A stretch of 64,000 bases of DNA from Lingula anatina (GCF_001039355.2 NW_019775498.1:5914-69913), one strand, 5' to 3'. Positions 1-12,250 are shown, numbered from the stretch's first letter. Made by a program: numbers and translations. The notes: generated by a model not told the origin, from the letters alone.

Positions 1-294
1 TTATGGGAATTCTCGTCCTCCGAAGCTCAGTTCAAATGATCAGGTCCTCATACCTCTTTACAATTTCGTATCGCCTAAAATACGGACAAACTCCATTTTG
101 TGACGCCCTTTTTCTAAGGGGGTTGCAGATGCCTCACTTATGACTCAGATTGGTCGGAATAATAACAGATCAGCAAGATGCGTACGTAGTATATGCACTA
201 TAAAAGAAATGTGAACAAAAGTCGAATATTTTCAAAATCGAAACTCAAAATTCTATTAGATCAGTTATGATGTGCGCATAAAAGATCTTTATCT

Positions 295-424
295 GTCACG
301 CCTTCTAAAGCGGCTAGGGTGTAATTGACTTTCGTGCACGCTTAAACTAAATACAATTTAGCGAGAAACCATTCGGAGAAAGATCGATCCTGCCAGTACG
401 ATAGGGTATGGGAATGGTTCCTTT
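295..424. repeat. Partial Harbinger-type MITE (right half)
   Basis: Matches the right arm of the MITE family seen at 3260 and 60378: a CTGTCACGCC segment, a loop-side GGTGTAATTGAC, AATTTAGCGAGAAACC, AGATCGATCC and the terminal GGGAATGGTTCC. The left arm is not recognisable. Confidence 0.55.
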
Positions 425-596
425 CTGTGATAAGTGAATAAGTACCCGCGGCTGTGTTATGGCATATTGGCAGAATCCTTCGTATCACATTCATATTTCA
501 CGATAAATACATTGCAAACAATTCAAAGAAATATGATCAATCTCATTTTTTCATTAATAAAGCAGTTATCACAATAAATTACGGAATTTGTGCTTG

Positions 597-1180
597 CTAT
601 CAGACCACGTGGACCTTCACAGGTGGCTATACCTCGGTAATATTCTAACTTTGGACTACCTTTGCATGTAAGAAGGGATTTTTTAACGATTTGTAGATTA
701 AAAAAATCCGTTTTAATGGCCAAACCGAACAGTTGTTATCCCTTTAAATACAATATGAACTGTATGCAACGATAGTGGAGTTCAATGCTCCCCTGAAAAG
801 GCATAAATAGAAACAGGCATCAAACGAACATAAGCCTGTGTAGGTAAAACTTACGTAAAGTGTAAAATTCGGTGCTAAAGGAGGAAGCCTGTGCATAGTG
901 CATTTCAGGGTTCGGACCCCCCCCCCCCCAAAAAAAAAAAATAATAATAAAAAAAAGATTAAGCTCTGAAATGAGTAAAAAAAATGCCACAAATACGTTC
1001 AGGTGTACGTGATTTCAACAAAAATGGGTAAAAATATTAATGGGCGTGAAATCATGTTTGGCAGTGCTTTTGAACTCTAAAAGACAAAAAAAGACAAAAA
1101 AAATACAGTATTCAATATCATTATCTTATTCGGACCATTTGAATACGAAAATAAATGCTGGGGGAACTGCGGAGTCCATT
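597..1180. repeat. Segmental repeat unit downstream of sulfotransferase A
   Basis: This stretch resembles 4600-5110 (downstream of copy B) and the split pieces at 8430-8640 and 11960-12250. Shared landmarks are the GACCACGTG element, the AGGCATCAAACGAACAT block, the AGGTGTACGTGATTTCAAC block and the TTTGGCAGTGCTTTTGA block. It marks the border of the tandem duplication. Homopolymers (C run near 920, A run near 931) break the alignment. Confidence 0.65.
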
Positions 1181-1193
1181 TACTAAAGCCAAT

Positions 1194-3098
1194 TTAGAGA
1201 ATAATTAAAGCATCGAGGTCGTAATGCCGCCATAGTTTTCTGATATCTGTGCGGTTGACACTGGTAAAATACTTCTCCCAGATCTCTGAGGAATAATGCT
1301 GCCGGGCTTTAGATGATGGAAAGTCGAACAAGTCCGCGACCCCTAGCAGCTCCAGCATCATTTTGACGTCACGACTCAGTGTTTCCCACCTGATGATGAC
1401 GTCATAGTGAACCTCACATGGACTGCACAATCGATTATAACTTTCAAAATGGATGTCATAGTCTTTTCTCGGGTCCAGAGATGAAATATACTTCACAAAG
1501 GCCGGAAACGAAACTCCCTCTTTTCCTGCGAGCTTTCCAGGAGATGGTTTGACCTCAAACATTTTTGCAATCTTTTTGGCAGTTTGGGGATATACAACAT
1601 CATTCGTGACACCCTCAACCTTGTCTCTGTAGGCTGATACAAGTCGTTCTAGCGGGTGGCGCACTAGGATGACTTTTAAGTATGTTTTTAGTCGAAATTG
1701 AACACCAAACGGCGAAAAATGCTCCAATCTTGGTAGATATTTCCTGTAACTGGTGACCAAGCTTCCCCGATTATCGCCAAATTTAAAGTAATTCTCCTTA
1801 TCTATATTGCCAGTCAAAGCATAGAGCAGGCGTTTGGAGTTTGTGCAACCGACTTTAGGGATGGCGCAAAAAATCAAGCGGTGCCTGTCGTCAACGAACA
1901 TCACGTGAGTAAACGGCCCTTTATTTGCAGTGCTGCCGTCTAGTGATCTATTTGTCTTTCGGCACGAGGCTTCCATATGATTAACTCGGCGTTTCATTTC
2001 TTCTTTCCAGGAGTCAGGAACGCTAGACCAATTAAAATGCTAGGGAAAAAGTGTAAATTGTTCAAACGCATTGATAGAAAGATTGATACCTTAAAGGAAC
2101 AGAATGTACATTTGACTTTGACAGTGAAAAATTAAGGGAAGCAGTTGGCGGCTCATATACGGCCTATAGGCTGCATGTCAACAGGTTATTTCGTTGTAAG
2201 GCTTGGGATACTGACGTAGACGCCAACTAAGTGAAGAGTTAGAATTTCGATAAGAGATGGACCGAAAGAACCCCCCTACTAAAAAGTATTTAATCTCTTT
2301 TATATATGGGGCACCGACTTTACACTTCAGCGGTTTCCCACAAATCAAGGTGCGTTTCTCATCAACTGCTTCACTTCTTTAAAAATTCATTTTGAAGAAA
2401 CCAAGTAAACTTCGATAAAGTATAAAATAGAGTTATCATAAAAACTGTAGGGCCTACAAAACTACCTGACATTTAAGCCTGGGAACAAACTAGATGCTAC
2501 ATAAAACATTTTCTCTATTAGGCCTACAATGTGTTCACACATGTTGTAGCTGTTTGAAACCCACCTTTCGCCCAAGTTTCGTATTTTCCTTACTCCCAAA
2601 TGACACTAAAAACAACAGAAATTAAAAACAAAATGAAAATCATCCAAATCATAAGATCTCTATTTCAATTGATTTATGGTTTCAGTATGTACACTAATTA
2701 TTTATATTCCATTTAATAAGATTAAAATATTGCAAAGGAGAGAGAGAGAGAGAAAGAGAGAGAGGAGGGGCCACGGACCTTTATTTTTTATCTTTGGGAC
2801 CATATCCTTACTCACAAAGGACACTAAAACAATAGAAAATAAAACGTATGAAAATCATACAAATCATATGATCTCTACCCCATTAAGATAAAAGAACCGT
2901 TTTAGTTTCTATAGTATGACAACCAATTATTTATATTCGATGTGATAAGATCAATATACTACAAAGGAGAGAGAGAGAGAGAGGAGTTCACGTACCTTTT
3001 GGTAATAACTCAGGAACCATAACATAGCTAACCACGACAAGGAGACACAACAAAGTGAAAAATCTATAGTAGAGTGGGAACTTGTATGTTGACCTCAT
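1194..3098 (-). CDS. Carbohydrate sulfotransferase, copy A (C-terminus altered)
   Basis: Golgi type II sulfotransferase of the CHST8-14/HNK-1 family (Sulfotransfer_2), which moves sulfate from PAPS to glycan sugars. The large last exon is 1194-2039; its acceptor lies just upstream and adds 14 residues beginning HFNWSSVPDSW before the first Met in the exon. It shows a 5'-phosphosulfate loop (AIPKVGCTNSKR) and a 3'-phosphate motif (LVRHPLERLVSAYR). A separate 5' exon at 2996-3098 encodes a short cytosolic tail and a hydrophobic anchor (LLCLLVVVSYVMV), ending at GTACGTG. That exon ends in phase 1 while the last exon starts in phase 0, so a middle exon is missing from my model. Relative to copy B, a 7-nt deletion near 1205 replaces the C-terminal RLFNYTLNWL with LIIL. 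This is either a weakened gene or an early pseudogene. Confidence 0.8.
2736..2768. repeat. GA-rich microsatellite
   Basis: Run of GAGA dinucleotides in the sulfotransferase A intron. It is mirrored by similar runs at 2967-2983 and, in the copy B intron, at 7511-7559. The shared position in both introns supports common duplication of the whole gene. Confidence 0.85.
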
Positions 3099-3259
3099 CT
3101 TCCTATAAAAATTACTAAATGCCAGAAACTTATCTTTCAATTCAGCACGTTTTAGACCAAACACAACATTGCCTGTCTACAGTTTCAGGATGGTTTATGA
3201 AACGAAGAGAAGAATCTGAGTAATGTGTACAGTCAGCAATTCCATATTATGATCTATTA

Positions 3260-3478
3260 GGGCGCATTCCCATAGATTTTAGATCGATCTATCCCCGTGG
3301 GGAGTCTCACTAGATTACTGTCAGATAATCCGGCTTAAATGTCCGTCCCGCCTACTACAAGCTGTAACTTAAGGGGGTAATTAACTTTCGTTCCCGCTCG
3401 GCTGACAGCTATTTAGCGTGAAACCCCAGGGAGTTAGGTCGATCTAATTGGATCGATCTTATCTCTGGGAATGGGATC
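3260..3478. mobile_element. Harbinger-type MITE, copy 1
   Basis: Non-coding foldback element of 219 bp flanked by TTA on both sides (3257-3259 and 3479-3481). The ends read GGGCGCATTCCC and GGGAATGGGATC, which are inverted relatives. Inside are GATCGATC blocks on both arms and a GGGGAGTCTCACTAGATTACTG arm paired with a diverged right arm. It is nearly identical to 58503-58717. Confidence 0.8.
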
Positions 3479-4371
3479 TTAGACTTGGTGAACGCTTTGA
3501 TAGAGAATGAAAGTACGGAGGACCTCCACTACAAGAAATATGCAGATCATCCAATCATCTTTGCTGGTCCGAATTAATAATATATTTTGTTTCCTTTAGT
3601 CTTTGTTTACATGTGATTTATTATTATGAATAGTATTTTTATACATGTATAAACCTTGCTAGTCCAGGGGACCTGTGATATTAAAAATATTGCGGGTCCT
3701 CTGGCATTTCAAGTGGTCTTGACCTGTCGGGCAGGCAGTTAAAACATACTGCACTGAATAACGACTTATACCGCTGATACACATCTGAAATCATTTGCTG
3801 ACGGAGCGTGTGAAATTGATATATATACATGTACATGTATGATAATTAAGACTAAGCGTTTGAAACGTGAAAATTAAAATGATCAATTATAAGCAAACAC
3901 ATTAAAAATTCAAGTGAAATATTAGTCAAACCGAGAAATAGCTAAAGGGTAATTACTCGTTAAAAAAAACATCTTGCTTTCTTTAAATGAAACGAATTCC
4001 GAATATCGTTGTATATTACCTGTATTGCCTGCGAACGTGCAATGTGCCTATCCGTTTCCACGTCGCTCTACTTAATTGCTAATAAATATTTAATTTTTTA
4101 CACGGGTCTGGCCTGTTTGAAATGAACAATTTATTCAAAAATGAACATCGTGCGATTTTTTGTTAGCTGTAGGGTATTTCAAAATGATGAATATCATAAT
4201 ATTTTTTTGCTATTTATTTTCCATCTTGCTGAAACACACCCTGTCTACATCTTGCTCTTTCTCTCCATCTACCGCTTTAAAATGTGTAGGTCATAGTTTG
4301 CGCATAAACAGACACAACAGAGTTCGTCTTATTTGTGAAAAGAAAAATGTTTCTAATATTGAAGATGAATA

Positions 4372-4631
4372 ACATTTTAATTTACTAGTACGGTTTATGT
4401 GTATATAAGGGCAAAATATTTATCATTGGTTCATCCCACTAAGGTATGCTGTATATATTAATGATCTCAGATATTGCACAATTAAAGGGATAACAACTCT
4501 TCGCATGAGATCCATATTTCACAATAAATACATCGTAAACAACTAATAGAATTATAATCAATTCTATTTTACTACAAAACGCCGGTTATAGCAATTATTC
4601 TGGAATCTTTGCTTGCCACTGGACCACGTGA

Positions 4632-4662
<31 letters not shown>

Positions 4663-5121
4663 AAAAAATAAATAAATGAAAATAAAAAATAAACAGGGAC
4701 TAACTTGGAATGTAGGAATGGATTCATTAACCAGTGGTAAGCATGGGAAAATCGTCGTTTACCCCAGGAAAATCCGGGCATCAAACCAGGCATCAAACGA
4801 ACATATGCCTGTGTAGGTACAATTTATGTACAGTGTAAAATTGTTGTAAAAGGGGGAATGCGTGCACATAGAAGATTTCGAGTGTCCGGCACACATCCCC
4901 AATTAAAAAAATAAAACTCTGAAGGGAGTAAACTGCATGTCACAAACACGTTTAGGTGCACGTGATTAAAACCAATATGGTTGAACTATTAATGAACGTG
5001 CATTTAAGTTTGGCAGTGCTTTTGATTTCTAAAAGACAAAAATACACTATTCCATGTTATTATCTTATTCGGACCATTTGAATACGAAAATAAATGCTGG
5101 AAACACTGCTGACTCCCTAGA
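4372..5121. other. Intergenic DNA between the two sulfotransferases
   Basis: No gene seen. It holds the second copy of the duplicated downstream unit (see 597-1180), a long C run at about 4633-4652 followed by an A run, and no credible coding frame. Confidence 0.5.
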
Positions 5122-7508
5122 CTAAAGCCAATTTAGGGTATAATTAAAGAGGCGCGCATCGAGGTCGTAATGCCGCCATAGTTTTCTGATATCTGTGCGG
5201 TTGACACTGGTAAAATACTTCTTCCAAATTTCTGTGGAATGCTGCCGGCCTTCGGATGTTGGGAATTCGAATATGTCCGCGACCCCTAGCAGCTCCAGCA
5301 TCATTTTGACGTCACGACTCAGTGTTTCCCACCTGATGATGACGTCATAGTGAACCTCACACGGACTGCACAATCGATTATAATTTTCAAAATGGCCGTC
5401 ATAGTCTTTTTTCGGGTCCAGAGATGAAATATACTTCACAAAGGCCGGAAACGAAACTCCCTCTTTTCCTGCGAGCATTCCAGGAGATGGGTTGACCTCG
5501 AACATTTTTGCAATCTTTTTGGCAGTTTGGGGATATACAACGTCATTAGTGACACCCTCAACCTTGTCTCTGTAGGCTGATACAAGTCGTTCTAGCGGGT
5601 GGCGCACTAGGATGACTTTTAAGTATCTTTTTAGTCGAAACTGAACACCAAACGATGAAAAATGCTCCAATCTTGGTAGATATTTCCTGTAACTGGTGAC
5701 TAAACCTCCACGATTATCGCCAAATTTAAAGTAATTCTCCTTATCTATATTGCCAGTCAAGGCATAGAGCAGGCGTTTGGAGCTTGTACAACCGACTTTA
5801 GGCATTGCACACAAAATCAAGCGGTGTCTGTCGTCAACGTACATCACGTGACTAAGCGGCCCTTTATTTGCAGTGCTGCCGTCTAGCGATCTATTTGTCT
5901 TTTGGCACGTGGCTTCCATATGATTAACTCGGCGTTTCATTTCTTCTCGCCAGGAGTCAGGAACGCTGGACCAACTGAAATGCTAGGGAATAATGTGTGA
6001 ATTATTTAATTGCATTCATATGAAGATCAGTATGGGATATTTTTTCCGAAGCATTGTCTTTGAATTTTTCCTACTTTTTTTCCGATTTTAAATGAAAACA
6101 AGGGTTTAAGTCTTTTTTCAGTAATCAATCTTTGAAGTGTAAATGTGACATCAGTTCTTTAAATGAATTCATTTTATTAAGCAAACAAAAATGCATGGCT
6201 GATTCTAATTCATACCACAACCATTTAAAGCATCATTCCATATTTGCAAAATTATCATCTGTGAAAGAGTTATACGCCTCACAAAGGACGATCATATCAG
6301 TGTCTAGTCACAGCAAGGGTCAATGGTGCGTCTGGCCTCATCTGGCTGCTACTAGGGCTCTAAATCGGCGAAGTATTGCTTCTGACAAGATTTTTTGAAG
6401 TTTGAACTGGAATCATATTCAAGAAATTGATTGGGGCTGAATATCCTTGTATTTTCAGGTTTAGGTTTCTATAGATGACTACTACTGGGGTTTGGCACCA
6501 ACGTGAATTCCGCCCCAAATACAGATGCTACCACCGGTTGTATTTGTTTCTCTGTAGCAGCAAAACTGTACGAAGAATGGATTCTGTTTCCCTATGGTAA
6601 GTTCTGGATGCCTTGGGCTTGGCCTCTGTGTAGGTACACTGGACTGGGCGTACCTCTGTAAGACTGTGCGGAGCGTTCCTTGTAACACAAATATCTGTCT
6701 GGCAATGCCTATCTGTTTTGCACCATTCTGGCGCATATCAACAATGCTGTATCACACAGCTTCACTCAGTTTTCGTACCGTTACATCCGCTGGTTGTATG
6801 CAAAATCCTTTGCCGAAATATTGAGACTTTTTTGGCTGAACCATGATCTGCCATAGTCATATTTAACACCAAAGAAACCATCACTCGTTACGTAAGGCAG
6901 CCGTGCTTCAGACAAGGTAGTCAGTTAATTGATATTGGTATAGCTGCCTATACAGATATATGTTTTCATAATTCACAAGTTTTAGAAATAAATTACACAG
7001 TTTTACCTTAACACATCTATGACACTATAATATTCCATATTAAATATCAAGTCTGTTTAATGACAAAACTGTTGTGCTTCAGCGGTTTCCCACAAATCAA
7101 GGTGCGTTTCTCATCAGCTGCTTCACTCCTTTAAAAATTCATTTTGCAGAAACCAAGTGAACATTCGATATAGTTAAAGATACAGTGATCATAAAAACTA
7201 TATAAAACTACCTGACATTTAAGCCTTGGAGCTAACTGGACGCTACAAGAAACATTTTCTCTAATACAATGTGTTCACACATGTTGTAGCTGATTAAAAC
7301 CCACCTGTCGTCTAAGTCTCGTATTTTCCTTACTCCCAAGTGACACTGTAAACAATAGATAATAAATCGTATGGAATATAACGCATGAAAATCATCCAAA
7401 TCATACGATCTTTTACTTCCATTAGAAATAAGAACCAATTTATTGTTTTAGCTTCTACAGTATGCACACTTACTATTTATATTCCATTTAATAAGGTCCA
7501 AATATTAC

Positions 7509-7546
<38 letters not shown>

Positions 7547-7680
7547 AAGAGAGAGAGAGGTTGAGGGGTTCACGTACCTGTTGGTATAAACCCTGGAACC
7601 ATAACATAGCTAATCACGACAAGGAGACACAACAACGTGAGAAATCTAGAGTAGAGTGGGAACTTGCATTTTGACCTCAT
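5122..7680 (-). CDS. Carbohydrate sulfotransferase, copy B
   Basis: Tandem paralogue of copy A with the same exon plan. The last exon 5122-5982 begins HFSWSSVPDSW and contains the PAPS motifs AMPKVGCTSSKR and LVRHPLERLVSAYR; it keeps the C-terminal DLDARLFNYTLNWL, comparable to the conserved LFGY-like end of the family. The N-terminal exon 7578-7680 encodes MRSKCKFPLYSRF followed by a hydrophobic anchor (LLCLLVVISYVMV), as expected for a type II Golgi enzyme, and ends at a GTACGTG donor. An upstream in-frame Met (7836) would add about 50 residues. In copy A that frame is stopped, so I prefer the inner start. At least one middle exon is not resolved. Donor and substrate class come from the family; the exact glycan acceptor is unknown. 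Confidence 0.82.
6482..6820 (-). pseudogene. Tc1/mariner transposase relic
   Basis: In the intron of sulfotransferase B, the minus strand encodes a helix-turn-helix-like stretch (IGIARQIFVLQGTLRTVLQRY) followed by RPSPRHPELT, and then jumps to a CIWGGIHVGAKP end that resembles the VMVWGGIS block of Tc1-type transposases. The catalytic middle is deleted and there is a stop upstream of the first Met. This is a decayed insertion, not an expressed gene. Confidence 0.55.
7511..7559. repeat. GA-rich microsatellite
   Basis: GA dinucleotide tract just 3' of the sulfotransferase B anchor exon donor (the minus-strand intron starts at 7577). It corresponds to the tract at 2967-2983 in copy A and is longer here. 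Confidence 0.85.
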
Positions 7681-8429
7681 CTTCCTATAAAAATTACTGA
7701 ATCCGAGGATCTGATCTTTCAATTCACCACGTCTTACACCAAACACAACGTTGCCTGTCTTCAGTTTCAGGTTGGTTAATGAAACGTAGAGAAACGAAGA
7801 GAAAATCTGCGTAATGAGTAGAGTCAGCAATTCCATATTACGATCAACTTGTTAAGTTCAGTACTCCATAAGGCTTACCAGACTGAATAATCTCTTATTC
7901 AGCTAATATAAATCTGAGATGGTTTGCTGACGGACCCCGTGAAATTGAAATATAAAATCATCAAGATTAAGCGTTTGAAACGTGAAAATTAAAATGATCA
8001 ATTATAAGTAAAAATTAAAATGAAACAGAAGTTAAATCGAGTACTACATGTGGCTAAAGGGTAATAATTCTTTATAACCCGCTTACTGTCTTTCAATGCA
8101 ATGGATTCCAAATACCGTTTATTATGTGCTATATCGTTTTAATAATACCTGTATGGCCTGCGAATGTGCAATGTACCCCGCCGTTTCCACGTCGCTCTGC
8201 CGAATGGGTATTAAATATTTCAGTTTTTAATACGGGTCTTGTCGGTTTGACGTTAATAATTCATTCAAAAATGAATATGATGCATTTTTTTATATGCTGT
8301 AAGGTATTTCAGGATGATAAATCATAACATTTTTTTGCTATTTATATCCCATCTTGACGACCCATACACTCTCTACATCTACCGCTTTAAAGTGTTTAAA
8401 TCATGGTTTACTACGAAAACGCCGATTAT

Positions 8430-8641
8430 AGCAATTATTCTGGAATCTTTGCTTGCCATTGGACCACGTGACCTCCACAGATGGCCACCCTCTGTGAGCC
8501 TCTTAAGAGATAAGTATAAAAAAGTATATTTAGAAAAAAAAGAGACTTATTTAGAATGAAGGAATAGATTTATTCACCATTGGTAACAATGGAAAAGTCG
8601 GCGTTAACCCCAGGAAAATCTGTTTTTTGGCCAAAACGATC
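8430..8641. repeat. Left piece of a third duplicated unit
   Basis: Contains the GGACCACGTGACC block and the AACCCCAGGAAAATC block of the sulfotransferase downstream unit. It stops where the Harbinger element begins. The rest of the unit resumes beyond the element near 11930. Confidence 0.5.
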
Positions 8642-8682
8642 AGGGCTCGGAATCTCGAAAGGTTCGCTGTGTTGCGCACACG

Positions 8683-8783
8683 CTCTAGCATGGCTAGCGT
8701 GCGCTATCCCGTATCTCGAAAGATTCGCTATTTTGAGCGCCTGCGCTAGCATGGCTAGCGTGCGCTATCCCGTATCTCGAAAG
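8683..8783. repeat. Tandem subrepeat in the Harbinger left end
   Basis: The block CTAGCATGGCTAGCGTGCGC plus CTATCCCGTATCTCGAAAG occurs twice in a row, about 57 bp apart, only at the left terminus. The right terminus has one copy. Subterminal repeats often act as transposase binding sites. Confidence 0.75.
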
Positions 8784-8939
8784 CTTCGCAAATCCCGGCC
8801 GTGCGCTAATGTCCAAATCACCATTAGTTTCGAGGCTATTATTTGCGGCGATACAAACAAGACGCAAGTGTTTTTACGCATGCGTTCTTGGTCATTATAT
8901 TGAAATTGTCATAGCAGCTAGTTTTGTTGTTGTAAGAGA

Positions 8940-9138
8940 AAAATGCCAGGAAAATGCTAAAAGAAGGTGTGTGAGACGTATAGATCCTATGGTAGAGTTC
9001 CAACCCCATATTTTTCATCAGAGATACCGCATGACGCAGGAGAATGTGCTCAAACTGACCAATATTATTGAAGAACCTCTGAAAAGACCGACTACGAGGT
9101 CTCGAGCACTGTCACCCACTACCCAAGTTCTTGCTGCT
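8940..9138 (+). pseudogene. Harbinger transposase N-terminal fragment (HARBI1-like)
   Basis: The frame reads DPMVEFQPHIFHQRYRMTQE, then NVLKLTNIIEEPLKR and TRSRALSPTTQVLAALRV. It matches the N-terminal helical region of Harbinger nucleases (RYRFSKETVLFLLDLI... ALSP..QVL.ALRF pattern). The DDE catalytic domain is absent: after this the frame drifts into AT-rich DNA and stops. It is a dead copy. Confidence 0.75.
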
Positions 9139-9259
9139 TTACGTGTAGGGCCTACTTGCATAGGATCTCTGAGTCTCACACACACTTCCATATTCTCCTT
9201 GTATTTTTCTCTAACTCTCAGTTGGATCATTTATGAATCATTGTGGGATGAATAAGGAT

Positions 9260-10150
9260 TATTTTTTCATTAAATAAAAGTAAATAAAATAATGAAAACT
9301 GATTTTCTCTTTAAAATTAATGTTATATTTTATTATATTTTGCATATATTTTGCATATAATATTAAGAACTGAAATTTAAAATAAGTGTACAAAATGACA
9401 AAGGTGTACAAATTTGATTTAATATAACAGCTAGTTTTCATGCAGGAAATTTAATAACAATTTCCAGGAATCAAAAAGACTGATACTTTAAGTCAATTAC
9501 TTTTGAAGTACACTTTCAATGCAAATAGGGCAAAATAAAATCACTTTTAAGTTTATGTAAGAAACAAAACAGACGGTCAAGTTATATTTTACATAATTTT
9601 TTTTTATTTTATGAAACAATAACATGATGAAACTATAAAATAAAATATAAAAATAATTTTATAAACAATTTCCTAAATGTATATTCTTGTTTAAATTAAA
9701 GTTAATAAGTACAATATAAAAATAACAAGGACAAAAGCACATGAAAACTATCCCTTATAAAAGATTTGTAACAAATTCCAGTTCTTTGCTGAGGTCATAA
9801 ACTTAGTTTAAAATACAGTACTGAATGATCAAACTGATGCACATATTGGAAATTACTGAATGAAAAATACTCACCTTGAAAATGCTAATATGTGAAAAAA
9901 TTAATATTTCACACATTCACAGACAAAAAAATTAATAAATAAAAATAATAATTTACCAAAATTAATTTGCTCTGGATGGTTTTGAAACAAAATATTTTAA
10001 TAATTTGGAACGCTCCTTATGAAAGTTTGACAATTCCCTTGCAATGTGTCATTTGAATTGCATACAGTAATATGGTCCAATCCAAGTGATACTTAAAACA
10101 GCTAGTATGTGTCTTGGCAAAAACCTAAAATATCATGATCCCAATAAGAT
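9260..10150. other. AT-rich Harbinger interior without genes
   Basis: Very AT-rich DNA inside the transposon where the catalytic exons should lie. No coding frame of substance is visible on either strand. Confidence 0.5.
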
Positions 10151-10159
10151 GCACTCACT

Positions 10160-11691
10160 GGTAAGTATCTACAAGAGACTCACACTTCAGTACATCCAAC
10201 TTCACTTCACAGTATTCTGTTATTTTTTCAAATACCACTTTGTTACTTTTGTCAATTTCTAATCTCTCCCTTTCTTACTGTAAACGCACTTTTTCTACTT
10301 TCAACCTCTCCTCCTCTAATGCTAAGCAATCCTTCTCTAGGTTGTAGAGCCTTTCACTTACATCTGAAATTTGAAGATGTATGTAATTATAATAATTAAA
10401 TATAAAATGATACAATAAGAACTCAATCTTTTCAATATTCTGAATTTTACAGATACTGTACTTTTAAATCACTGTGATAATTTTTCATAAATGAACATAT
10501 TCCTGTTCAGTTGCAGCAACAGAAATGAAAAGCCGACTATGCGACAATGTTGAACACTTTCATAAGCTATATGTTTGAAATTACCAATTAAGTTTTTTTT
10601 GTTCATAAGTATAGAAATCAGTATAAATATATAGAGATATATGTATGTATAAAATATGCCTCCTGGTGACTGGACATTCCAATGGTACGTATGTCTGTGA
10701 AACTCAGTGTTGAAGTATTCATATTAAACAGAGTCTAAGTTAATTACTCTACTTCATATCATCTTGAGGTTCTTTAAGCAATTAAATATAAAACGAAGTT
10801 AGCCATTATGCAATTTAATATACAAATTCATTTTTAATAATAACAAAATAACACCTTCTTCTCCCACTCTGACAGACTGGGCCCCACACCATCACCTGTC
10901 TGCCGCACTGCTGCACGGCGTTTGGCCTCTTTGCGCTTAGTGCGAGACGTGAGGTCATGCCATTTTTTCCTGACCTCTCGGAAACTCCTCTTTATATGTG
11001 AAACACTAAAAACTCTAGAAGGAAAGCATTCATAATTTTAATAAAAAAAATATAAGAATCACCACTTTATTGCTTCATCATACATGTACATGACCATGTC
11101 AAGATGTGTTAATAGAGAGCAATTATAATTACTTTTATTGAATAACTACAACAACATACCAAACGAAATCATCAATAAGCAATAATTAAATATAATGGAT
11201 ATAATTTCACCTTGGCAAAACAGACTACGATTCACAGAAGAGGACTGTTAATCATAACCCAGACAGCCTCAATAATCTGGCCCACGTNATATGTACAGAC
11301 ACATCTGTGTCTGTACATAAAAAATATAAGAATCACCACTTTATTGCTTCATCATACATGTACATGACCATGTCAAGATGTGTTAATAGAGAGCAATTAT
11401 AATTACTTTTATTGAATAACTACAACAACATACCAAACGAAATCATCAATAAGCAATAATTAAATATAATGGATATAATTTCACCATGGCAAAACAGACT
11501 ACGATTCACAGAAGAGGACTGTTAATCATAATTTTCAACTTACTTTTCGGCAACTTCAGCTCATTGTTTTTCTTTGTTTTAAGAGTCACGGTGTTGGTGA
11601 AGGGGCTAAATAGTGTAGGTCTACACGAGACCTCCTCCACCAACACCGCGAGCTCATCGGTTTTATAACGCTCCCTACTGTGTTTCTCCAT
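10160..11691 (-). pseudogene. Myb/SANT-like Harbinger partner protein, broken
   Basis: Three minus-strand pieces look like one gene. The first exon near 11540-11691 encodes MEKHSRERYKTDELAVLVEE, a trihelix/Myb start, with a GTAAGT donor. The second, near 10855-11015, encodes FREVRKKWHDLTSRTKRKEA, the recognition part. The third, near 10190-10370, encodes a coiled-coil-like LYNLEKDCLALEEERLKVEK stretch interrupted by an in-frame stop. Harbinger elements need such a protein for nuclear import and DNA binding. The stop and the missing nuclease indicate an inactive element. Confidence 0.6.
11042..11265. repeat. Duplicated end at single-N join (11287)
   Basis: This stretch is repeated almost exactly at 11318-11537, with one N at 11287 between them. 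Immediately right of the N is a palindromic ATGTACAGACACA/TGTGTCTGTACAT sequence not present in the other copy. This is most simply an assembly overlap that was not collapsed. Confidence 0.8.
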
Positions 11692-11924
11692 TTCACGTGC
11701 GATTTACTATCGTCCCGCCAAACAAAAAAGAACCGCTAGGCGTACGTGTGTTCGAGACTATAATTGTACTTCCGGGCAGGCATTTATTGCGTTGTGTTTG
11801 CTAAGGCTTCGAGATAGCAGGTGGGTGCAATCGCACTAGCAAATAGCGCACGCTAGCTATGCTAGAGCGCGTGCGCAACACAGCGATCCTTTCGAGATTC
11901 CGAGATCCCTTTAGATACAAATAG

Positions 11925-12250
11925 CAACTGAATGCCACGACATTGTGGTTTGGGGTAATTAACGAAGTTATAAGTTCAGTTAGATCAATGAAAAGGTATA
12001 AATTGAACCAGGCATCAAACGAACATGCATCTGTAAGTACAATTATTGTATGAAGTGTAAAAACCATTGCTCAAGTAGGAAACTCGTGCATAGCAGATTT
12101 CCGGGGTTGGGGACACATTCCCAAATAAAAAGATTAAACTTTGAAAGGAGTAAATACGTTCAGGTGTACGTGATTTCAACAAAAATGGGTGAAAATATTA
12201 ATGGGCGTGCAATCATGTTTGGCAGTGCTTTTGACTTCTAAAAGGCAACG
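11925..12250. repeat. Right piece of the third duplicated unit
   Basis: Resumes the sulfotransferase downstream unit after the Harbinger insertion: CAGGCATCAAACGAACATGC, AGGTGTACGTGATTTCAAC, AATATTAATGGGCGTG and GTTTGGCAGTGCTTTTGAC are shared with 780-1080. No sulfotransferase exon follows it, so the third unit carries no gene. Confidence 0.6.

Larger units (their letters stand above)
8643..11913. mobile_element. PIF/Harbinger DNA transposon, degraded
   Basis: About 3.3 kb element with inverted ends. The left end (8646 on) and the reverse complement of the right end (11913 back) share a GGAATCTCGAAAGG block, TCGCTGTGTTGCGCAC, GCTCTAGCAT and GCTAGCGTGCGCTAT over about 70 bp. It contains an N-terminal HARBI1-like transposase fragment on the plus strand and exons of a Myb/SANT-type partner on the minus strand, the two-gene plan of this superfamily. 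A single N at 11287 sits between two copies of 11042-11265, so the true length is shorter. Target duplications are not clean. Confidence 0.75.

Noticed and set aside
7070-7150. Block conserved with 2330-2400, considered as the missing middle sulfotransferase exon
   Set aside because: One frame is open (EAADEKRTLICGKPLK) but no acceptor matches the phase of the anchor exon; the conservation may only reflect the duplication.
8570-8903. Opposed 60- and 107-codon frames
   Set aside because: They translate the subrepeats of the Harbinger left terminus.
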